DNA of 64,000 bases from Achromobacter animicus. Lineage in GTDB: Bacteria; Pseudomonadota; Gammaproteobacteria; Burkholderiales; Burkholderiaceae_B. A program made the position numbers and the translations under genes. Of this stretch, positions 57,428 to 64,000 are shown one piece after another. The notes below the pieces were generated by a model, which was given only the letters and a program-made list of their open reading frames with translations, searched no databases and had not been told where the DNA came from. Position 1 is the first letter of the stretch, and each line of letters starts with the position of its first letter. The stretch covers positions 62,001 to 126,000 of the forward strand of contig NZ_CADIJM010000009.1 in the NCBI RefSeq assembly GCF_902859585.1, written 5' to 3'.

Positions 57428-58478
57428 GGCGCGGCAGCTCCACCCAGCAACGGCCGGCAGCGTGAGCGCCCAGCAGGGCGTCTCCGGTTTCAGGGGACAC
57501 GATGGAATGGACCGTGGCGCCGGGCACGCCTTCCAGGCGCAGGGCGAGGCGATAACTGCGACCCAGGAACACGCCATCCAGCACGTCGGCCAGCATGGCG
57601 TTCGGCGCTTCCGGCTTGGCCATGGAAACGCGCACGGCCTCGGGCCGCACGAAAAGCTTGCCCGAGCCAGCGTCCAGCGCGGCGTCCACCGCCAGCTCCT
57701 GGCGGCCAACGCGGGCGCGGTGGGTGTCGATGCGTTCAAACGGCAGCCAGTTGGCCTCGCCGACGAAATCGGCGATGAAGGCCGATCCCGGCTGACGATA
57801 CAGTTCGCGCGGCGTGCCGTACTGTTCGATGACGCCGCCGTTCATCACGGCGATGCGGTCGGCCATCACCATGGCCTCTTCCTGGTCATGCGTCACCATG
57901 AGCGTGGTGATGGACAGGCGCTTTTGCAGCGCACGCAGTTCGATGCGCAGGTGTTCACGCACCCGCGCATCCAGCGCGGACATGGGTTCGTCCAGCAACA
58001 GCAGGGACGGCGACGGCGCCAACGCGCGCGCCAGCGCCACGCGCTGCTGCTGGCCGCCCGATATCTGGCCGGGATATTTGTTCGACGCGCCCGCCAGACC
58101 CACGAGCGTCAGCATTTCCTCGACGCGGCTGGCGACGTGGCTGCGGTGGGCGCGCTTGCCGCTCAAGCCGTAGGCCACGTTCTGGGCCACGGTCAGGTTC
58201 GGAAACAGCGCATAGGACTGGAACAGGATCCCGTAGTCGCGCGCCTGCGGCTCGGCATGGGAGATGTCGCGGCCCGATAGCACGATGGTGCCGCTGTCCT
58301 GGCGCTCCAGCCCGGCAATCGCACGCAGCAGCGTCGTCTTGCCGCAACCCGACGGCCCCAGCAGACACACCAGCTCTCCGGCGCGGATATCCAGCGACAC
58401 ATCGGCCAGCGCCGTGTGGGTGCCGAATCGCTTGACGAGATTCTGCACGGAGAGAAAGGCGGTATCGCGTTGGGGCAT
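57405..58478 (-). CDS. phnT: 2-aminoethylphosphonate ABC transporter, ATP-binding protein
   Basis: The 357-residue ATPase has Walker A GPSGCGKTTLL, signature ISGGQQQRVALARAL, Walker B LLLLDEPMSALD and H-loop VTHDQEEAM. The C-terminal TOBE region follows. It energises import through the fused permease. It is the first gene of the minus-strand operon and diverges from the LysR gene. Confidence 0.92.
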   Translation of the reverse strand: MPQRDTAFLSVQNLVKRFGTHTALADVSLDIRAGELVCLLGPSGCGKTTLLRAIAGLERQDSGTIVLSGRDISHAEPQARDYGILFQSYALFPNLTVAQNVAYGLSGKRAHRSHVASRVEEMLTLVGLAGASNKYPGQISGGQQQRVALARALAPSPSLLLLDEPMSALDARVREHLRIELRALQKRLSITTLMVTHDQEEAMVMADRIAVMNGGVIEQYGTPRELYRQPGSAFIADFVGEANWLPFERIDTHRARVGRQELAVDAALDAGSGKLFVRPEAVRVSMAKPEAPNAMLADVLDGVFLGRSYRLALRLEGVPGATVHSIVSPETGDALLGAHAAGRCWVELPRHAIRAYA

Positions 58479-58561
58479 GAGGCCTCCGGTCTGGGAACGA
58501 AGGCAGTATGGAATCGGCGTATTGAGCGTTTATGACACTTCGCGCAAATGCAGTAATAAAA

Positions 58562-58581
58562 ACATCAAATTATTTTGGTGT
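58562..58581. promoter_or_regulatory. Candidate operator in the phnT-lysR intergenic region
   Basis: Arms ACATCAAA and TTTGGTGT pair at 7 of 8 positions around a 4-base centre in an AT-rich segment between divergent genes. Confidence 0.4.
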
Positions 58582-58623
58582 ACTGGCGGTCTTGCGCATT
58601 GCGTCCAATCCTCGCCCCCGATC

Positions 58624-59487
58624 GTGCTCGTCGCCGAACTCAAATCCTTCTATGCCGTGGCCCGCTGCGGAACCGTCACCAAGGCCGCCGCCCAACTGGG
58701 CGTGAGCCAGCCCACGGTGACCGGGCAGTTGCGTCAGCTCGAATCGCGCTACGGCATCGAACTGTTCCACCGGCAGGGGCGCGGCATGCGGTTGTCGGAC
58801 GCCGGGCAGAACCTGATGCCGATGGTCGAGAAGCTGGTGCAGCAGGAGACCGAGATCGACTTCCGGCTGCGCGACGCGAGCGATCTGCGCGAGGGCAACC
58901 TGCGCATCGGCGCGACCGGCCCGTACTACATCATGGACACCGTGCGGCGCTACAACCAGCGCTATCCCGGCATCGACCTGACCGTCACGATCGGCAATTC
59001 GCAGTCGATGCTCCGGGCGCTGCAGGATTACCGCATCGAGATTGCCACGTCTTCCTTTCTGATGGATGACAAGCACCTATACCGGCGCAAGATCGCCGCG
59101 GACCCGATCCGCGTGGTGGTGCACCGGACACATCCGCTGGCCCGGCGCGGGCAGGTGCGCCTTGCCGATCTGGCGGACTATGCGCTGCTGCTGCGCGAGC
59201 CGGGTTCCATGACGCGCCACCTGACGGAAGAGGCGCTGCAAGCCGCCGGCGTCACCGTGCGCCGCACGCTGGAGATTGGCAGCCGCGAGTCGATCCGCCA
59301 AGCCATCCTGTGCGAGCTGGGCATCAGCCTGATCCCGTCACGCGAAATCCCGTCCCACCCCGATCTGGCAGCCCTCGACATCGAAGACGCCGGCATCGTG
59401 ATGAATGAGTACCTGTACTGCCTGCGCGAGCGCCAACCGGTGCAGCTTATCGCGCGCTTTCTGGAGATGGCGCCGGCAGCCGGCTGA
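58624..59487 (+). CDS. LysR family regulator of the aminoethylphosphonate cluster
   Basis: The 287-residue protein has a winged HTH (ELKSFYAVARCGTVTKAAA, GVSQPTVTGQLRQLE) and a LysR effector domain. It resembles the AEP-associated LysR group (TIGR03339) and diverges from phnT, so it probably controls the cluster. No ATG is available near the family start. I use GTG at 58624, which has no clear ribosome site. Confidence 0.85.
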   Translation: MLVAELKSFYAVARCGTVTKAAAQLGVSQPTVTGQLRQLESRYGIELFHRQGRGMRLSDAGQNLMPMVEKLVQQETEIDFRLRDASDLREGNLRIGATGPYYIMDTVRRYNQRYPGIDLTVTIGNSQSMLRALQDYRIEIATSSFLMDDKHLYRRKIAADPIRVVVHRTHPLARRGQVRLADLADYALLLREPGSMTRHLTEEALQAAGVTVRRTLEIGSRESIRQAILCELGISLIPSREIPSHPDLAALDIEDAGIVMNEYLYCLRERQPVQLIARFLEMAPAAG

Positions 59488-59539
59488 CCGTTGCGGTCAC
59501 TGCCCGCCTCTTCCCCTTGCGGCCACTCAGGAGACAACC

Positions 59540-60109
59540 ATGGCCTTGACCCTGCAGGATATCGAACAGCTTTTCCTGGAACGCGGGCACCGTTCCTATC
59601 ATGGCGAATCCGTCAGCCATCTGCGGCACGCGCTGCAGACGGCGACGCTCGCCGAACAGAACGGCGCCAACGCCCATCTCATCACGGCGTGCCTGCTGCA
59701 TGACCTGGGCCACCTGATCGCCGATCGGCCCGGCACGCCGACGCTGCGCGGCATCGACGACAAGCATCAGTATTTCGTGCTGCCCTTCCTGCGCGGCTTG
59801 TTCAGCGCCGCCGTGCTGGATCCCATCCGCCTGCACGTCGAGGCCAAGCGCTACCTCTGCTATGTCGAACCGCAGTACGAAGCGAGGCTGTCCGAGGATT
59901 CGCGCCGCAGCCTGGCACTGCAGGGCGGCAGTTTCGACGCCGGCCAGGCGGTGGACTTCGCCAGCATGCCCGGCGCGCCCGACGCGATCCGCCTGCGGCG
60001 GTGGGACGACATGGCCAAGGTGCCGGGGCTGGCCACGCCGCCGCTCGATCACTTCCTGGAAATCGCCGAAAGCGTGTCTGGACGCGTCAAGCTGGCCGCG
60101 GTCTGGTAA
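59540..60109 (+). CDS. PhnZ-type HD-domain diiron oxygenase (phosphonate-associated)
   Basis: The 189-residue protein matches PhnZ-like HD oxygenases. Residues corresponding to the PhnZ iron and gating set are visible: Y20, E23, H30, H54-D55 in LLHDLGHL, H76, H99 and D156/D157. PhnZ cleaves 2-amino-1-hydroxyethylphosphonate to glycine and phosphate using O2. Its usual partner PhnY is not in the window. It follows the LysR gene by 52 bases with CAGGAG upstream. Confidence 0.87.
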   Translation: MALTLQDIEQLFLERGHRSYHGESVSHLRHALQTATLAEQNGANAHLITACLLHDLGHLIADRPGTPTLRGIDDKHQYFVLPFLRGLFSAAVLDPIRLHVEAKRYLCYVEPQYEARLSEDSRRSLALQGGSFDAGQAVDFASMPGAPDAIRLRRWDDMAKVPGLATPPLDHFLEIAESVSGRVKLAAVW

Positions 60110-60130
60110 CTGCCCGCCCGCGACCATGAA

Positions 60131-60158
60131 AAAAGCCAGGGTGTGCGCCCTGGCTTTT
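60131..60158. terminator. Bidirectional terminator between the HD gene and sseA
   Basis: Arms AAAAGCCAGGG and CCCTGGCTTTT (60131-60141, 60148-60158) are perfect. It separates convergent genes. Confidence 0.9.
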
Positions 60159-60163
60159 GTCGT

Positions 60164-61015
60164 TCATTCGCCCTTGGCCACCGGCCGGGCGGGATCGCTG
60201 CACCATTCGCTCCAGGAACCCGGATACAGGCGGGAACCGGACAGGCCGGCGATTTCCATCGACAGCAGGTTGTGGCAGGCGGTGATGCCCGAGCCGCACT
60301 GGTGGACGATGGACGCCGGATCGCGCCCCGCCAGAAGCGCGCCGAATTCCGCGCGCAGCGCGTCGGCTGACTTGAAGCGGCCGTCCGGCTGCAGATTTTC
60401 GCCGTTCGGGCGGTTCAGCGCGCCGGGGATATGGCCGGCCACCGGGTCCATCGGTTCCACTTCGCCGCGATAGCGATTGGCGGCGCGCGCGTCGATCACG
60501 GTGAAGGCCGGCTGGGCGATGTTGGCCAGCACCGTCTGGGCATCCACCGTGCCGGCCAGCGGTGCGCCTGGCTCGACCGGCTTGCCCGGCTGCACGGCGG
60601 GCGCCGCGTCATGGCTGACGGGCAGGCCAGCGGCCGTCCAGGCTTGCCATCCGCCGTCCAGCACGGCGACCTGGTCATGGCCCAGCCACCGCAGCATCCA
60701 CCACAGGTGCGCCGCATACATGCCGCCGCTGGCGTCGTACGCCACGACCAGCGTGCTGGGGGTCACGCCGTGGGCGGCCATCAGCGCGCCGAACTGGGCG
60801 CGGTCCGGCAGCGGATGGCGGCCGTTCTTGCCCGTCTTCGCGGCGGCCAGCTCGGTTTCATGATCCAGGTAGCGGGCGCCGGGAATGTGGCCCGCGTCAT
60901 AGGCCTGGCGGCCCGCCGCGTGGTTGGTCAAATCGTGGCGCACGTCGAACACGCGCACGTCGGGCGTATCCAAACGCGCGGCCAGGTCAGCGGCGGAGAT
61001 CAGGGTCGTCGTCAT
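60164..61015 (-). CDS. sseA: 3-mercaptopyruvate sulfurtransferase
   Basis: The 283-residue enzyme has two rhodanese domains: an inactive N-terminal one (DVRVFDVRHDL) and a catalytic one with the active-site loop CGSGITAC. The loop favours mercaptopyruvate over thiosulfate. It moves sulfur to acceptors such as cyanide or thioredoxin. It follows the EamA gene on the same strand after 37 bases. Confidence 0.92.
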   Translation of the reverse strand: MTTTLISAADLAARLDTPDVRVFDVRHDLTNHAAGRQAYDAGHIPGARYLDHETELAAAKTGKNGRHPLPDRAQFGALMAAHGVTPSTLVVAYDASGGMYAAHLWWMLRWLGHDQVAVLDGGWQAWTAAGLPVSHDAAPAVQPGKPVEPGAPLAGTVDAQTVLANIAQPAFTVIDARAANRYRGEVEPMDPVAGHIPGALNRPNGENLQPDGRFKSADALRAEFGALLAGRDPASIVHQCGSGITACHNLLSMEIAGLSGSRLYPGSWSEWCSDPARPVAKGE

Positions 61016-61052
61016 GCGAGGGGGCTCCTGTGGAATTCGGCGGATGCTGGGT

Positions 61053-61907
61053 TCAGACCGGCTTGGGATCGCGCATGGTGCGCCACACCGACAGCAGGCC
61101 CGCGAAGATGATGAGGCCCATGCCGGCCCAGGCCACGACGTCCAGATGGTCGCCCCAGAAGCCCATGCCGATCAGCGCCGCAAAAATGATGGTGCTGTAC
61201 TGCAGGGCGGCGGTCAGCAGCGCCGACCCCATGCCGAACGCCCGGGTCATGGCCAACTGGCCAAACAGCCCCGCGACGCCCACGCCCAGCAGCGAAAGAT
61301 AACCGGTCCAGTCCGCATAGCCCCAGCCTTCAAACGCCAGTCCGGCGCCGCTGGACGCGCACACCGCGACCGAGAAGAACAGCACCGTGCGCCATTCGGG
61401 TTCGCCGATGCGGCCCAGCTGGCGGATCTGCATCATCGCGATGGCGGACATGGCGCCCGCCCCCATGCCGAGCAAGGCGGCAAGCCACTGGTCTTCGTTG
61501 ATGCTGGGCCGCAGCACGGCAATCACGCCCATAAACCCCAGCGCCACGGCCAGGATCCGCACCGGATCGCGTTGCGCCCCGCCCCACCCCAGCATCCAAC
61601 AGGCGATGAACAGCGGCGCCGTGTAGTTCAGGCTGGTGGCCGTGGCCAGCGGCAGATGGGAGATGGCAAAAAAGCCCAGCCACATCGATGTGACGCCGGA
61701 CAGGTTGCGCCAGATGTGCAGCTTCCAGCTCGTGGGAATGATGGACTGGCGGCCGGCGCGCGCCCAGATCAGCAACAGGATCACCGACGGCAGGCCGCGA
61801 AAGAGCACGACCTGCGGCAGCGACGCGCCGTGTTCGGTGCCGAGCTTCACGAACGACCCCATGATGGCGAACATGGCGGACGCCACCAACATCCAAAGTG
61901 CCTGCAT
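61053..61907 (-). CDS. EamA/DMT family transporter
   Basis: The 284-residue protein has ten predicted helices in two EamA repeats (WMLVASAMFAIMGSFVKLG, YTAPLFIACWMLGWGG, LLGMGAGAMSAIAMMQIRQ). DMT proteins export metabolites or drugs. No substrate is indicated by the context. Confidence 0.88.
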   Translation of the reverse strand: MQALWMLVASAMFAIMGSFVKLGTEHGASLPQVVLFRGLPSVILLLIWARAGRQSIIPTSWKLHIWRNLSGVTSMWLGFFAISHLPLATATSLNYTAPLFIACWMLGWGGAQRDPVRILAVALGFMGVIAVLRPSINEDQWLAALLGMGAGAMSAIAMMQIRQLGRIGEPEWRTVLFFSVAVCASSGAGLAFEGWGYADWTGYLSLLGVGVAGLFGQLAMTRAFGMGSALLTAALQYSTIIFAALIGMGFWGDHLDVVAWAGMGLIIFAGLLSVWRTMRDPKPV

Positions 61908-61958
61908 GCGGGTCTACGCTAAGGGAAAAGGGGGGGATGGAATAAGGGAAAGCGATAC

Positions 61959-61964
61959 TATACT
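61959..61964 (+). promoter_or_regulatory. Candidate -10 element for htpX
   Basis: TATACT lies about 100 bases before the htpX start. I do not see a clear sigma-32 promoter. Confidence 0.4.
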
Positions 61965-62061
61965 CTCCGTCACCCGGAGCGGAGCCGGCGAGTCGGGGAA
62001 CTGGCGAGGCCCCGCGATGTCGAAATCCGGGTATTTGCCGCTCGCAGAGGAATAAAAAAAC

Positions 62062-62943
62062 ATGAAACGCATTGTTCTGTTCGTCATCACCAACCTGGCC
62101 GTCATGCTCGTGCTGTCGGCCACGCTGCGCATCCTGGGCGTGGACCGTGTCATCACGGCCAACGGGATCAACTTCAACGCGCTCCTGATCTTCTCGGTCG
62201 TGGTTGGCTTCACCGGCGCCATCATCTCGCTCCTCATGAGCAAGCCGATGGCCAAGTGGAGCACCGGCGCGCAGGTGCTGGACCCCAACGCGCCCCGCAA
62301 CCAGCGCGAAGCCTGGCTGGTCGACACGGTCCACCAACTGGCAGACCGCGCCGGCATCGGCCGCCCCGAAGTCGCCATCTACGAAGGCGCCCCCAACGCG
62401 TTTGCCACCGGCGCGTTCAAGAACGACTCGCTGGTCGCCGTGTCGACGGGCCTCCTGGAAAGCATGTCCGAAGAGGAAGTCGCAGCCGTGCTGGCGCACG
62501 AAGTCGCGCACATCGCCAACGGCGACATGGTCACCCTGACCCTGATCCAGGGCGTGGTGAACACTTTCGTCATCTTCCTGGCGCGCGTGGTCGGCTACTT
62601 CATCGACCGCGTCGTGTTCAAGAACGAACGCGGCATCGGCCCGGGCTACTTCGTCACGGTGCTGGTCTGTGAAATCATCTTCGGCGTCCTGGCCTCGATC
62701 ATCGTGGCCTGGTTCTCGCGCCAGCGCGAATACCGCGCCGACGCCGGCTCGGCCCACCTGATGGGCGCCCGCGAACCGATGATCCGCGCCCTTGCGCGCC
62801 TGGGCGGCCTGGAACCGGGCGAACTGCCCAAGTCCTTCGAAGCGTCCGGCATCACCGGCAAGGGCGGCCTGGCAGCCATGTTCGCCTCGCACCCGCCGAT
62901 CCCGGCCCGCATCGCCGCGCTGCAGAATGCTCGCGTGATCTGA
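62062..62943 (+). CDS. htpX: Membrane zinc metalloprotease HtpX
   Basis: The 293-residue protease has four membrane helices, the catalytic motif [10 protein letters not shown] and the third ligand in [13 protein letters not shown]. It degrades misfolded membrane proteins with FtsH under heat or envelope stress. The start follows a strong GAGGAAT site. Confidence 0.96.
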   Translation: MKRIVLFVITNLAVMLVLSATLRILGVDRVITANGINFNALLIFSVVVGFTGAIISLLMSKPMAKWSTGAQVLDPNAPRNQREAWLVDTVHQLADRAGIGRPEVAIYEGAPNAFATGAFKNDSLVAVSTGLLESMSEEEVAAVLAHEVAHIANGDMVTLTLIQGVVNTFVIFLARVVGYFIDRVVFKNERGIGPGYFVTVLVCEIIFGVLASIIVAWFSRQREYRADAGSAHLMGAREPMIRALARLGGLEPGELPKSFEASGITGKGGLAAMFASHPPIPARIAALQNARVI

Positions 62944-62964
62944 CCGGCCCCGGCCCTTGGCCGC

Positions 62965-62991
62965 AAAAAAGCCCGCTTCGGCGGGCTTTTT
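62965..62991. terminator. Bidirectional terminator between htpX and sdaA
   Basis: The stem GCCCGC-TTCG-GCGGGC (62971-62986) is flanked by A and T runs and separates convergent genes. Confidence 0.9.
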
Positions 62992-63045
62992 TGCGTACGT
63001 ATCAAGCACAAGCGCGTGGATGGGAGGCCTCCACCCAGGCCGCGC

Positions 63046-64000
<955 letters not shown>

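Noticed and set aside
55679-57778. 699-codon plus-strand ORF opposite the phn permease
   Set aside because: Its Arg/His/Gln-rich translation mirrors the hydrophobic permease codons and is a shadow.

Overview
The window is about 65% GC, densely coded, and reads as a chromosomal segment of a betaproteobacterium of the Alcaligenaceae (Achromobacter/Bordetella type). Supporting signs are the hemCDXY order, the long 'HTH-ATCase' PyrB, the RecA-RecX pair, a globin-coupled diguanylate cyclase like Bordetella BpeGReg, a Bug-type solute-binding protein under IclR control, and the usual primosomal and ribosomal gene blocks. No insertion sequence, prophage, CRISPR array or rRNA operon is visible. The only RNA gene called firmly is an initiator tRNA. 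Genus and species are inference.

Layout. 1-9.5 kb: a PhoH-type ATPase cut by the window edge, an entericidin-like lipoprotein, a FAH-family hydrolase, then a long minus-strand series terC-terC-(40-codon ORF)-hemC-hemD-hemX-hemY-ppa that joins two TerC-family membrane proteins to tetrapyrrole synthesis. 9.5-16 kb: a DUF2889 gene with sucCD, and the divergent metE/metR pair. 16-22 kb: recA-recX, then a two-component system and an MHS-type transporter. 22-31 kb: a possible small RNA, rdgC, a heme-globin diguanylate cyclase, pyrB with an N-terminal helix-turn-helix, lipoproteins and hypotheticals, a HI0933-like flavoprotein and tRNA-fMet. 31-38 kb: a MocR regulator with DedA, a DUF2917 gene, several small hypotheticals, an Lrp regulator, pdxA and an SBF transporter. 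38-48 kb: dnaB with an atypical kinase-like gene, rpsF-priB-rpsR-rplI, folE2 with a DUF817 gene, and xseB-ispA-dxs.

48-60 kb is the most distinctive part. It holds an IclR/Bug pair, an acyltransferase, a Rieske oxygenase with an enlarged cluster-binding loop, and an aminoethylphosphonate cluster: phnT, a fused two-domain permease, phnX, phnS and an FAD oxidoreductase on the minus strand, with a LysR regulator and a PhnZ-type HD oxygenase diverging on the plus strand. The standard first enzymes PhnW and PhnY are absent from the window, so the flavoenzyme is the natural candidate to feed PhnX. 60-64 kb: sseA, an EamA transporter, htpX and a truncated serine dehydratase gene.

Starts were moved inward from the longest possible ORF wherever a ribosome-binding site, family length or neighbouring stop codon favoured it. 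All functional calls rest on motifs and remembered family features, not on database searches.
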